A stretch of DNA of 64,000 nucleotides from an uncultured Candidatus Melainabacteria bacterium (GTDB lineage: Bacteria; Cyanobacteriota; Vampirovibrionia; Gastranaerophilales; Gastranaerophilaceae): the NCBI GenBank assembly GCA_934728585.1, contig CAKVDZ010000007.1, forward strand, positions 17,028 through 81,027, written 5' to 3'. The position numbers were made by a program, and so were the translations under genes. Positions within the stretch are counted from its first letter, which is position 1, and each line of letters opens with the position of its first letter. The notes under the pieces were generated by a model. That model had not been told where the DNA came from. It did not search any database and saw only the letters and a list, made by a program, of their open reading frames with translations. Below, one piece after another: positions 36,201-44,079 of the stretch.

Positions 36201-36774
36201 CTGTCAAGATGAAATTAGTTTTTTCAACACGTGCTTCTACTGTATCAAGTTCTTTTGTAGCTTGTTCTATACGACGGTCAAAGTCTGCAACACCAGCGAT
36301 TTCGTCGACAATTTTTCTACGCTCACCAGACGTGCAGTTAGTAATACTCATAACATCAAGTTGCATGATTACGTTGTAGCTATTTGGAGTAATATTGTAT
36401 TTTTCCAAAAGTGAGTGAATATCTGTTAACGTTGCAACGCTATCATTTAGGTAATATGTACTTAAATAGGTTCCGTTAGAAGCTTTTTTCAAGCGTCTAG
36501 CAATAGAAAAGTCGTTGCCATCTTCAGTTCCTGAAAAGGTAACTTTTACAGTGGCTTCGTTTTTGTTTGTGTAGGTAGAAATTAGGTGAGAAACTTTTTC
36601 AGCACGCAAATTACGAGTTGTTGCCAACCCCAAAGCAAATAAAATGCTGTCAATGATATTACTCTTGCCCGAGCCGTTTGGACCTGATACTGTTGTAAAT
36701 CCCTCTAACAGTGGTATCTCAACTTTTCGAGCAAAAGACTTAAAATTATCAATTTCAAGTTGCTTTATGTACAT
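33280..36774 (-). CDS. smc: Chromosome segregation ATPase SMC
   Basis: This is the condensin ATPase that organises and segregates the chromosome. From the ATG at 36774 it has 1164 residues: head part one with GPNGSGKS at 31-38, a coiled coil, a hinge at about 510-670 (with GGRMEHIVVANE and the GSITGGKARRSG loop), the return coiled coil, and the C-terminal head with the signature MSGGEKSITALAF, FDEVDQSLDG and VVSHRKPM. A TTG four codons upstream is also open, but TAGGAAT sits correctly for the ATG. Length and domains are complete. Confidence 0.97.
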   Translation of the reverse strand: MYIKQLEIDNFKSFARKVEIPLLEGFTTVSGPNGSGKSNIIDSILFALGLATTRNLRAEKVSHLISTYTNKNEATVKVTFSGTEDGNDFSIARRLKKASNGTYLSTYYLNDSVATLTDIHSLLEKYNITPNSYNVIMQLDVMSITNCTSGERRKIVDEIAGVADFDRRIEQATKELDTVEARVEKTNFILTEVEGRLQQLEEEKEVALKYQKFKEEKAGYESQINAVRFFDIKRNLEKAHVNILEFGKKKKEAEVELTDTNEKLKLIKEKYESISKEVKEKGEDKQIELKKQAEELKGSIDRKENAINYADKQISDGLKSIENAKNGIENQRKKIEDTKLKIELKNDEIKIIDNDLAEKQNELKTILEEMTGLNQTADQYIEKRNALRTKKEELQDAETKLIQEKLPLENELKLLKDKLAQAKETVETLEKFKADFDTEKDKRELEIKNLENEIEDLKIVQTKLMNDAQANKSDLEDINFQIDALLRKITTLKTQKEVQRENSNYAVDYVMKSDIKGVHAPLVKLGKVDKEYALALETAIGGRMEHIVVANEYVASSAIEILKSSGAGRATFIPLNKIRKAPSSLNLPKDNGVIDFAINLIDFNDIYLDAFFYAVGETLVVENESVARKLMGKYRMVTLSGEIYEKTGSITGGKARRSGPKFSQNDDDELEKLTLKHKELEEAYSKATREKSELEDKLAKVRKDYSETITALSEAKADFKRFITEAQQTETKLEESKNFIKTEAPNVEKINNRLDKLEQKDIDLHSTILDIQAQIDEVEKLMDNDTLKDLKEKTEAVEDDIKRLNNNKMLACNDISESNRQIAFDESIINTRFEEITNIKKNNEKFEADKAKAQSEIKTLKDELLELNAQIDTITDKLKELLEERDKINSELLEIEKNKHLKESDIEKIAEQIESFKARRRELEPQLETAKKELEDTGVDISTLEPATISIDEINAKIQKLQKKMDELGDVNMRAINDYDRVSERQKEMKAQIETLSKERAEILERMKGYEQLKKESFMKTYNHLNIHFKEAFHELAGGEGTLILENPEEPFQGGLTIDAQPRDKKRQRLESMSGGEKSITALAFVFAIQNYLPAPFYAFDEVDQSLDGINVEKLANLIATQSKNTQFIVVSHRKPMIESANRTIGVTQKEKGITKVTGVKLRD

Positions 36775-36833
36775 ATTCCTACCCAAGTATACTTTATTCC
36801 ATTAGACAATAAGAATAAAGGCATGTCAAATCG

Positions 36834-37277
36834 TTAAGATTTTTTCATTATATTTGACAAAACTTCTGAAAAAGGAACAATTGGTTCTAATCTATAACCG
36901 CAGTCATTAGAAAGTGAACCTCCCATCATAAATAGTTCTTCTTGTGGGTATCTTCTGCATATTCCAGGACGATTTTTGTGAATTTTACAACGCTTTGTTT
37001 TTTTGTCTTGCATTGTACAAGAAAATATTAAGCCTGTTTCATCTTTTCCAACTATTTCTAAGTAGGTATAAAACCTGTGTAACAATTGTAGTTTTTTGAA
37101 CTGTTTTTCATCGTTAACTACATGCTTGCCATGTTTCACGTAAATGTGTTGGCAACACTCTCCGCAACACTTGCAAGCGCCTTTTCTGTAGTAGTGCTTG
37201 TGTAAAATTTTTGTGTATAAAATTTTTTTTATAATTTTGTAATTATGAAAAATTTTTACTAGGAGTGTTGTAAGCAT
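36834..37277 (-). CDS. YkgJ-family cysteine cluster protein (putative metal-binding)
   Basis: The 147-residue protein carries the YkgJ/UPF0153 cysteine pattern: CKCCGECC (Cys35, 37, 38, 41, 42), then a Cys in FSCTMQD, the CKIHKNRPGICRRYP signature, and one more Cys in NDCGY. These are proposed to bind zinc or an iron-sulfur cluster; the function is not established. The basic, His-rich N-terminus of about 30 residues is variable. AGGA precedes the ATG, which lies inside the end of the TPR gene (19-base overlap). Confidence 0.87.
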   Translation of the reverse strand: MLTTLLVKIFHNYKIIKKILYTKILHKHYYRKGACKCCGECCQHIYVKHGKHVVNDEKQFKKLQLLHRFYTYLEIVGKDETGLIFSCTMQDKKTKRCKIHKNRPGICRRYPQEELFMMGGSLSNDCGYRLEPIVPFSEVLSNIMKKS

Positions 37278-38470
37278 ATTCCTAACCTTCTTTTAGCTTC
37301 GTTATATTCAAGTGAACCTTGATCTGCTAAAACTAAAATTCTTGCGTAATACGATTTTGCTTTTGCGTAATCATTTTTGCCGATGCATAATTTACCTTGT
37401 TCTGAGCACATTTTTATTACATTTTTTTCTGGGTTAATATAATTTTCAATTTTATTAACTAGGTCAGTGTAAATTTCTTGGTCGTCTGGATTTAGAATTA
37501 GGTAGTTTTTAAACTCGTTTAAGGCTTTTCTAAATTCACAATTTTCAAGTGCTTTTTGAGCAATTTCTAAGTGGTTTGTTACCCAATAAGGGTTTGCGTT
37601 AATAATTGGTTTTAACCTATAACATCTTGATGCAACTTTTTCATATTCCATTAGTTCACTCATTATTAAGTTTGCATATTTTGTGTAGTAACAATACGCG
37701 TAATCGAATTTTTTAATCATGTCAAAGGCAATTGCCATGTTGCATAGTGTTTTTGGATAATTTGGGTCAATATATTCTGCGTGTGTCCAGTGAGTGACAG
37801 CTTCTTCATATTTTTTATCTTGAAAGTACAGTGAGCCTAAATTTAGGTGGATTTTTGAAAATACTGGATAGTATAGTAAGGCTCTTTTATAACATTTTAG
37901 TGCTGATAAATGGTCTTGGTTTGTTTGGTATTGAACTCCAAGTTTCAAGTAATCATTTGCGAGTTTTTTATTTTTTTCTATTTTAGTATAAACTTCTTTA
38001 TATTTTGTACTTGTTTTATCTTGTGCATATTTTAAATATTTTTCAAAGTAAATATTTGCTTCAAGTGGCATTTCTTTCATGGTATATGCAATCGCCAAAT
38101 TAAGGTTTGAAGTTGGTTCTTCAGGCATAGATAAAAGAGAAGCTATCCAATAAGTAATAGCTTTGTCTATTTTATTTTTTGAAAAACTGTGATTTCCTAA
38201 ATTGATATATGCTTTAAAATTTAATGGGTCAACCTCTACAGCTTTTTGCCAATATTCAATAGCTGTATCCGTTTTTTCTAATTTATCAAAGCAGTTTCCC
38301 ATTTTGACATAGATATCTGAATTTGAGGAATATAAGAGCATGTCTGAATAAATTTTTAAAGCTTGCTCATAATTCTTTTGATCATACAACTTTTGAGCAA
38401 CTTGTTCTAAGTCGCTCTCTGTATCTGCATTATTGTTGATGATATGAGTTTCAGTATTAAATTCTGCCAT
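37259..38470 (-). CDS. Cytoplasmic tetratricopeptide-repeat protein
   Basis: This 403-residue protein has no signal peptide. TPR units are clear at 'AQKLYDQKNYEQALKIYSDMLLY', 'AIEYWQKAVEVDPLNFKAYINLGN', 'ALKCYKRALLYYP' and 'AVTHWTHAEYIDPNYPKTLCNMAIAF', with a final pair near residues 310-400. The 'YWQKAVEVDP' type of repeat resembles cyanobacterial and Melainabacterial TPR proteins. It lies between a small unknown gene and the YkgJ-like gene, overlapping the latter. The role is probably a protein-interaction scaffold. Confidence 0.85.
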   Translation of the reverse strand: MAEFNTETHIINNNADTESDLEQVAQKLYDQKNYEQALKIYSDMLLYSSNSDIYVKMGNCFDKLEKTDTAIEYWQKAVEVDPLNFKAYINLGNHSFSKNKIDKAITYWIASLLSMPEEPTSNLNLAIAYTMKEMPLEANIYFEKYLKYAQDKTSTKYKEVYTKIEKNKKLANDYLKLGVQYQTNQDHLSALKCYKRALLYYPVFSKIHLNLGSLYFQDKKYEEAVTHWTHAEYIDPNYPKTLCNMAIAFDMIKKFDYAYCYYTKYANLIMSELMEYEKVASRCYRLKPIINANPYWVTNHLEIAQKALENCEFRKALNEFKNYLILNPDDQEIYTDLVNKIENYINPEKNVIKMCSEQGKLCIGKNDYAKAKSYYARILVLADQGSLEYNEAKRRLGICLQHS

Positions 38471-38484
38471 AGTTTAATTATAAA

Positions 38485-38862
38485 TTATAACATGTTAAAT
38501 TCAATATCTTTCAAAAAATCATCATTTTCTAATAATACGTTTGCCAATTTTTCTGTGTCATCAACTGTAAATGGATCAGTTACACCTTGCGCAAACAAAG
38601 CTTCTACTTGGTCATTATAAGATGTATCTTCCATGCCAGATAAGGCTATTTTATTAAAATAATTTACGTCTTGTTCTCTTTGGTATAGATAATATGCATC
38701 TTTAGAAATAGCACTAACATCAACAAAATTAAATTTTGCTTCTTTGGTGTATGGATTATTATTTCCAATTGGATTTGTTACAACATTTGAAACTTCGCTT
38801 TGTCCGCCAAGTCTTGCATTGATTAATTCATTATTATCGTTGTTATTAATCCCGTTTATCAT
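38485..38862 (-). CDS. Small acidic protein of unknown function
   Basis: This 125-residue protein is not recognised. The first 40 residues are Asn-rich and likely disordered (MINGINNNDNNELINARLGG). The segment 'VDVSAISKDAYYLYQREQDVNYFNKIALSG' is followed by 'DDTEKLANVLLENDDFL', both predicted helical. The VxISxxA pattern superficially recalls short regulators such as FlgM, but too weakly to assign. It has no signal peptide. It is the first gene upstream of the TPR gene on the minus strand, with AAAGGT before the ATG. Confidence 0.65.
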   Translation of the reverse strand: MINGINNNDNNELINARLGGQSEVSNVVTNPIGNNNPYTKEAKFNFVDVSAISKDAYYLYQREQDVNYFNKIALSGMEDTSYNDQVEALFAQGVTDPFTVDDTEKLANVLLENDDFLKDIEFNML

Positions 38863-39084
38863 ATTACCTTTTCTCCCATTACAAAACTATTATCCATGTT
38901 TTAGGCATGTTTGTTATCAACTAATTGATGTATGTTTTGTAAGTCCTTTTATTAACAGTACTATTATCTGTGATTTTTCATGATTTGTTACCACCCATTT
39001 AATGTATTTATATATGGTAATAAATTCTTGATTATTATCTTTATTTTTTATAAATTATATTTATGTATAGAAAGAAGGTTATGA

Positions 39085-40350
39085 ATGTTAGACATTAAAT
39101 TAATTAGAGAAAATCCTGAAAAAATTAATGAATTATTAAAAAGACGTAATCCTGAATTATCAATTGACGCGATTTTAGCTGTTGATGAAGAAAGACGTCA
39201 AATACAAACTCAAGCTGATGTATTGCGGGCAAAGAGAAAAAATGAATCTCAAAAAATCGGTATGATGAAAAAGAATGGTGAAAATACAGACGCTATTCAA
39301 GAAGATGTGCGTAAATTAGGCGATGAAATTAAAGCTTTAGAAGAAAAACAAGTTGAATTAGACGAAAAACAACGTAATTTGTTATTATACACTCCAAATA
39401 TTCCTGATGAAACAACTCCAATCGGTGCATCAGATGCTGATAACGTAGAAGTTTCAAAATGGGGTGAACCTACAAAATTTGATTTTGAATTTAAAGCACA
39501 CTGGGATTTATGCGAAGAAAAAAATCTTGTAGATTTTGAACGTGGTGTTAAAATTTCTCAATCAAGATTTACATTGTATAGAGGTAAAGGTGCTAAATTA
39601 GAGCGTGCCGTAATCAACTTTTTCTTAGATGAACACACTGAAAATCAAGGATACGAAGAAATTTTACCTCCATTTATGTGTAATTCAGCTACAATGACAG
39701 GTACAGGACAACTTCCTAAATTTAAAGAAGATATGTACAAATGTGTTGATGAGGATTTGTACTTAATTCCAACAGCAGAAGTACCTGTTACAAATATTTA
39801 TCAAAACGAAATTTTATCAGAAGACGATTTACCAAAATATATGACTGCATATACACCATGCTTTAGACGTGAAGCTGGTTCTGCAGGTAAAGATACAAGA
39901 GGTTTAATCCGCGTACACCAATTTAACAAAGTTGAAATGGTTAAATTATGTACCCCTGAAACTTCTCCAATGGAGCATGAAAAGTTGACTGAAGATGCAG
40001 AAGAAATGTTGAAAAAATTAAATCTTCCATTTAGACGTGTTGCATTATCAACTGGTGATATCGGCTTCTCTGCTAACAAATGTTGGGATTTAGAAGTTTG
40101 GATGCCATCATACAATGCTTACAAAGAAATATCTAGCTGTTCAAACTTTGGCGATTATCAAGCAAGACGTGCAAATATTCGTTATAAAGAAAAAGCAACA
40201 GGCAAAACAAGATTTGTACATACAATTAACGGTTCAGGTCTTGCTGTTGGTAGAACAGTTGCAGCGATCATTGAAAACTTCCAACAAGCAGATGGTACAA
40301 TTATTGTTCCAGAAGTTCTAAGAAAATATACTGGATTTGATAAAATATAA
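39085..40350 (+). CDS. serS: Seryl-tRNA synthetase
   Basis: This class II synthetase charges tRNA-Ser. The 421-residue protein has the N-terminal antiparallel coiled coil (about 25-100) that grips the long variable arm of tRNA-Ser. The catalytic domain has TAEVPVTNIYQNEIL, motif 2 FRREAGSAGKDTRGLIRVHQFNKVE, the SSCSNFGDYQARR segment and motif 3 NGSGLAVGRTVAAIIENFQ. The length is standard. A candidate promoter (TTGATT, 17 bases, TAAATT at 39028-39056) lies upstream and AAGAAGG precedes the ATG. No T-box leader is visible. Confidence 0.97.
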   Translation: MLDIKLIRENPEKINELLKRRNPELSIDAILAVDEERRQIQTQADVLRAKRKNESQKIGMMKKNGENTDAIQEDVRKLGDEIKALEEKQVELDEKQRNLLLYTPNIPDETTPIGASDADNVEVSKWGEPTKFDFEFKAHWDLCEEKNLVDFERGVKISQSRFTLYRGKGAKLERAVINFFLDEHTENQGYEEILPPFMCNSATMTGTGQLPKFKEDMYKCVDEDLYLIPTAEVPVTNIYQNEILSEDDLPKYMTAYTPCFRREAGSAGKDTRGLIRVHQFNKVEMVKLCTPETSPMEHEKLTEDAEEMLKKLNLPFRRVALSTGDIGFSANKCWDLEVWMPSYNAYKEISSCSNFGDYQARRANIRYKEKATGKTRFVHTINGSGLAVGRTVAAIIENFQQADGTIIVPEVLRKYTGFDKI

Positions 40351-40375
40351 TTTATATTAATATATTGCCTAGATA

Positions 40376-40422
40376 AAAAAAATCTTCTAAACTAAAATTA
40401 TAACAGTTTAGAGGATTTTTTT
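40376..40422 (+). terminator. Hairpin at the serS-helicase junction that contains the helicase ribosome site
   Basis: An 18-bp stem (one G:U pair) has an 11-base loop at 40394-40404. The right arm, AGTTTAGAGGATTTTTTT, ends directly before the ATG at 40423. The T tract makes it an intrinsic terminator for serS, while AGAGGA in the same arm is the only ribosome site of the helicase gene. The structure could therefore both end transcription and mask translation. Confidence 0.7.
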
Positions 40423-42720
40423 ATGTCATACGGATTTCCATTTGAGTTAGATGATTTTCAAAAAGAAGCATGTAATATAATTAATGAGGGTAAAAGTGTT
40501 GTAGTTTGTGCACCGACAGGTGCTGGTAAAACAGTTATCGCACAACATGCCATTCATAGAGCACTCGAAGAAGGTACAAGAATTTTTTATACAACACCTT
40601 TAAAAGCCCTTTCTAATCAAAAATATAACGATTTTGGAAAAAAATACGGCTATGATAAAGTTGGCTTGCTTACGGGAGATACTTCTATTAACAGAAATGG
40701 GCAAATTGTCGTTATGACTACCGAAGTTTTTAGAAACATGCTTTATGGTACAAACTTAGGCTCTGTTGCGGATAATTTAAAAGACGTAAAATATGTTGTA
40801 CTTGACGAAGTCCATTACATGAATGATGAAGATAGAGGTACTGTTTGGGAAGAAAGTATTATTTACTGTCCAACAAATGTTCAAATTGTAGCACTTTCTG
40901 CAACTGTTGCAAATTGCGACCAGCTTACTGCATGGATTAATTCTGTTCACCCTATTTGTGAACTTGTTAATACAGATTTCAGACCTGTACCATTAAGATT
41001 TTATTATTACGACAGTTCTCAACCTTATAAATTATTACCGCTTCTAACGCCATCAGGAGCGCTAAATAACAAGATTAAACCAGAGCCAAGACAATTTGGT
41101 CGTAATAAAAATAAAAAGGCGCAAAGTCCTGTTAGAAACGTTGTAAGAAATTTAGCGGAACAAAACATGCTTCCAGCGATTTATTTTACATTTTCTCGTA
41201 AAAAATGCGATGAACAAATGGAAAAATGTGCTAATTTGTGTCTTGTAACAAAAGAAGAACAAGAAAAAATTCAGAAAATTGTAGATGAATATATTGCAGA
41301 AAACTATTATCTAGCAAAAAATAAACATTTAGAATATCTGCTATGCGGTGTTGCATCTCACCATGCAGGACTTCTGCCAGGGTGGAAAGTTTTGGTTGAA
41401 AAATTATTCCAAGAGGGGCTTATAAAAGTAGTATTTGCAACAGAAACTCTTGCTGCAGGTATTAACATGCCTGCTCGTTCTACAGTAATTTCTTCAATCA
41501 CAAAAAGAACAGATAGTGGTCATAGACAACTTACAGCAAGTGAATTTTTACAAATGTCAGGGCGTGCTGGTCGTAGAGGCATGGACGAAATTGGTTATGT
41601 AACAATTGTTGGAAGCCCTTACCAGACTCCTCAAGATGTTGCTGATTTGGTTTTATCAGGTGCAAATGACCTTGAAAGTAGATTTTCTCCAAGATATTCT
41701 ATGGTTTTGAACTTGCTTCAAAGATTTAATTTAGAAGAAGCAAAACAGCTTATATTAAAGAGTTTTGGATATTTTTCTTCTAATACTAGACTTGCACCAT
41801 TACTTTTGCAAAAAGAACGTAATCAACAAACAATTGATGAATTAAATTCGTTCAAATGCTACTGTGGGTTAACTAATGCAGATTTGCTTGAATATAACAA
41901 AGTGAAAAACATGTATGTTGCAAATAGGCAAACATGTAAAACTATTAGAAAGCAAGAAAAACATAAAAAACGTGGACTTGACGAAAATTTCTTAGCTTTT
42001 GAAAAAACAACAAAAGATTTGTTGCACCGCATGCAAGAATTTACATGTGATAGATGCAAATTATATAAAAAACACATTAAAGATTTAGAAGTTCTTGAAA
42101 GATATATTTCAAAGCAACGTAAACTTGAAAAAGATATAGAAATTCAAAAAGATGTGTTCTGGAACAAGTTTATGAGCCACAGAGGTGCATTAATTGAGCT
42201 TGGCTATATCAAAGATGATTATCCGACTGAACGTGGTGTTACTGTGTCACAAATTCGTTCTGAAAATGAATTATATTTAGCAGAAATTATTTTCTCAGGT
42301 GTGTTAGAAGAATTATCACCAGCAGAATTAGCTTCTGTAATATGTTCTGTTACAACAGAAGAAATGCGTTTTGACAATTATGCACAAGTTCCGTTATCTC
42401 CAAAAGTGCGTAAAACACTTAACTTGATAAGAAATATTCGTAAGAAAGTTGATAAAGTTCAAAAAAATTATGGTGTTGAAGAACCAATGAATTTGAATTC
42501 TTTCTTTGCTCCACTTATCGAAATGTGGGTTAATGGTGCAGAATGGCAATCAATTATTGATGAAGTAGAAATTGGCGAGGGCGATATTGTAAGAGTATTT
42601 AAAAGAACAGTTGATGTATTAAGACAATTATGCACAATTGATAATATTCCTGATGCGCTTGTATTTACAGCAAGAGAAGCTATTGATAATATCTTGCGTG
42701 AACCAATTGATGTTGATTAA
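40423..42720 (+). CDS. Ski2-like DEVH-box RNA/DNA helicase
   Basis: This 765-residue superfamily 2 helicase resembles the Ski2/Mtr4-type family that also occurs in cyanobacteria. Motifs in order are: GAGKT at 33-37 within APTGAGKTVIA, DEVH at 128-131, LSATVAN, a second RecA domain with HHAGLLPGWK, FATETLAAGINMPARST, and motif VI QMSGRAGRRGMDEIG. A cysteine-containing insert (CDRCKLYKKH) and a helical C-terminal domain follow. It is probably involved in RNA turnover or processing; the substrate is not known. It has no obvious promoter apart from serS read-through. Confidence 0.9.
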   Translation: MSYGFPFELDDFQKEACNIINEGKSVVVCAPTGAGKTVIAQHAIHRALEEGTRIFYTTPLKALSNQKYNDFGKKYGYDKVGLLTGDTSINRNGQIVVMTTEVFRNMLYGTNLGSVADNLKDVKYVVLDEVHYMNDEDRGTVWEESIIYCPTNVQIVALSATVANCDQLTAWINSVHPICELVNTDFRPVPLRFYYYDSSQPYKLLPLLTPSGALNNKIKPEPRQFGRNKNKKAQSPVRNVVRNLAEQNMLPAIYFTFSRKKCDEQMEKCANLCLVTKEEQEKIQKIVDEYIAENYYLAKNKHLEYLLCGVASHHAGLLPGWKVLVEKLFQEGLIKVVFATETLAAGINMPARSTVISSITKRTDSGHRQLTASEFLQMSGRAGRRGMDEIGYVTIVGSPYQTPQDVADLVLSGANDLESRFSPRYSMVLNLLQRFNLEEAKQLILKSFGYFSSNTRLAPLLLQKERNQQTIDELNSFKCYCGLTNADLLEYNKVKNMYVANRQTCKTIRKQEKHKKRGLDENFLAFEKTTKDLLHRMQEFTCDRCKLYKKHIKDLEVLERYISKQRKLEKDIEIQKDVFWNKFMSHRGALIELGYIKDDYPTERGVTVSQIRSENELYLAEIIFSGVLEELSPAELASVICSVTTEEMRFDNYAQVPLSPKVRKTLNLIRNIRKKVDKVQKNYGVEEPMNLNSFFAPLIEMWVNGAEWQSIIDEVEIGEGDIVRVFKRTVDVLRQLCTIDNIPDALVFTAREAIDNILREPIDVD

Positions 42721-42754
42721 TATTAACTTTTGTAACAAAGATAAATCCATGATA

Positions 42755-42785
42755 GCAAATTATTAAGTTTCGAATACTTTAATAA
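42755..42785 (+). promoter_or_regulatory. GCAA-N15-ATACTTTA promoter-like element, copy 1
   Basis: GCAA lies at 42755-42758 and ATACTTTAATAA starts at 42774, exactly 15 bases apart. This spacing is identical in three other copies in the window (51909, 52522, 56038). The element ends about 35 bases before the ATG at 42820. Confidence 0.6.
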
Positions 42786-42819
42786 GGTGTGTTAGTGAAA
42801 TAAAGGAAAAGTGTTTATT

Positions 42820-43419
42820 ATGGCAATCAATCCAGTAGGAGTAATGCAAAAAGCCGCTCAACCTCAATTTACAGGTATGGTTGATAAACTAGTTGGCTCA
42901 AAAGCATTTGAATCAGTTGCTAAATTTGCTGGTGAAAACTCAGCAACATTTAATGCAGCTTCATCTTTGATTATGGCAGGTGTTTTACGTCCTGCAGCAA
43001 TTATGGCGTTACCAGCTAAAAACGAACAAGAACAAAAGAACAAAGGTAACGCAGCAGCTCACGCAATCGCGTCAGCAGTAATTGGTTTCGCAATTACATC
43101 AACTGTTATGAAACCAATCTCAGCAGGTTTGAAAAAGGTAATGGGTAATACGGATAAATATTTACCTAAATTATCAGAAAAAATGAAATCTAATCCAGCA
43201 TTAGAAAAGAACGTTAAAAAAGTTTTATCATTCGGTCCAGATATTATCTTGGCAGTACCAAGAGCATTGTTAACTTCTAAACTATCTCACGTAGTTGGTG
43301 ATGTATTATTTGGTAAAAAGAAAAAAGAAGCAGCTCCAGCTCCACAAGCTCCAGTAGTTGCTCAAGCTCAAGATTCTCAACGCCCTGTTTTAGATAACTT
43401 CAAAGGAGGTACAAAATAA
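42820..43419 (+). CDS. Unknown protein with N-terminal PQFTG motif; tandem paralogue A
   Basis: The protein has 199 residues from the ATG at 42820; a GTG at 42811 would add three. After a short lead it has PQFTG (15-19), followed by an FTG-x-x-DK pattern shared with the next gene. Two moderately hydrophobic stretches (about 48-65 and 82-100) suggest membrane association. The C-terminus is a basic KKKK run and then a Pro/Ala/Gln tail. No signal peptide is present. It shares length, layout and several motifs with the next gene, so the two probably arose by duplication. I do not recognise a family. Confidence 0.72.
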   Translation: MAINPVGVMQKAAQPQFTGMVDKLVGSKAFESVAKFAGENSATFNAASSLIMAGVLRPAAIMALPAKNEQEQKNKGNAAAHAIASAVIGFAITSTVMKPISAGLKKVMGNTDKYLPKLSEKMKSNPALEKNVKKVLSFGPDIILAVPRALLTSKLSHVVGDVLFGKKKKEAAPAPQAPVVAQAQDSQRPVLDNFKGGTK

Positions 43420-43994
43420 TGAACGTTTCAGCAATTAATAGTGTAGCTCCAAAAGCACAAAATGTTAAATTCACAGGCGCTATGGACAAAATGACTGATA
43501 TGGTTGCTACAGGCTTAGGCAAAGTTGGTAACTCTGATGCATTTGTAAAAGGTATGGAAAAACTTGGTAATAGCCAAAACTTAATGGTTCACTTATCAAC
43601 TGCAAGTTCAGCTGTTACATCAGGTTTATATGTTTACAAAAACTTAACTGATAAAAAGAAAACTAAAAACGAAAGAATTACAGCAGCATTAAACCAAGCT
43701 TTAACATTCGGTATCTCAACTGCTTTAACATACGGTGTATCTAAAGCATTAGGTAAAGTTTCAGGTAACATTTGTGATAAATTCGCAAACGCAATCTCTG
43801 GTAAAGGCTACGATGCAGCTAAGAATGCAGCATTAAAAGCAGGTGCTAAAAACGCAATCGACTTAGTTGTATGTTCTTCAATTAACAGATTCTTCGTTCC
43901 AGTAGCTGTTACTCCATTTGCTAACAAATTAGGTGTTAAAGTTTGTGATGCATTAGATAAAAGAGATGCAGCAAAGGTTAATGCTCAAGCTTAA
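43419..43994 (+). CDS. Unknown protein with N-terminal NVKFTG motif; tandem paralogue B
   Basis: The protein has 191 residues. NVKFTG lies at 15-20 followed by AMDKM, matching FTGMVDKL of the preceding protein. A hydrophobic stretch at about 57-72 and another at about 88-105 (QALTFGISTALTYGVSKAL) are separated by a basic linker, the same layout as its neighbour. No signal peptide is visible. A perfect AAAGGAGGT ribosome site lies inside the end of the upstream gene, and the ATG overlaps its TAA by one base, so strong coupled translation is expected. The function is unknown. Confidence 0.72.
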   Translation: MNVSAINSVAPKAQNVKFTGAMDKMTDMVATGLGKVGNSDAFVKGMEKLGNSQNLMVHLSTASSAVTSGLYVYKNLTDKKKTKNERITAALNQALTFGISTALTYGVSKALGKVSGNICDKFANAISGKGYDAAKNAALKAGAKNAIDLVVCSSINRFFVPVAVTPFANKLGVKVCDALDKRDAAKVNAQA

Positions 43995-44024
43995 TTAAAA
44001 AAGTATTTCACTAACTTATATTTT

Positions 44025-44056
44025 AAAAGACCTACCTTTTTTTTGGTAGGTCTTTT
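44025..44056. terminator. Bidirectional terminator between paralogue B and the zinc-ribbon ATPase gene
   Basis: A perfect 12-bp stem, AAAAGACCTACC with GGTAGGTCTTTT, has an eight-T loop and lies between convergent genes. Confidence 0.88.
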
Positions 44057-44079
44057 AGTATAAAAATAAACAAAATGAA

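Noticed and set aside
38990..39084. T-box or other riboswitch before serS
   Set aside because: The leader is short and AT-rich with no T-box core sequence and no terminator/antiterminator pair.
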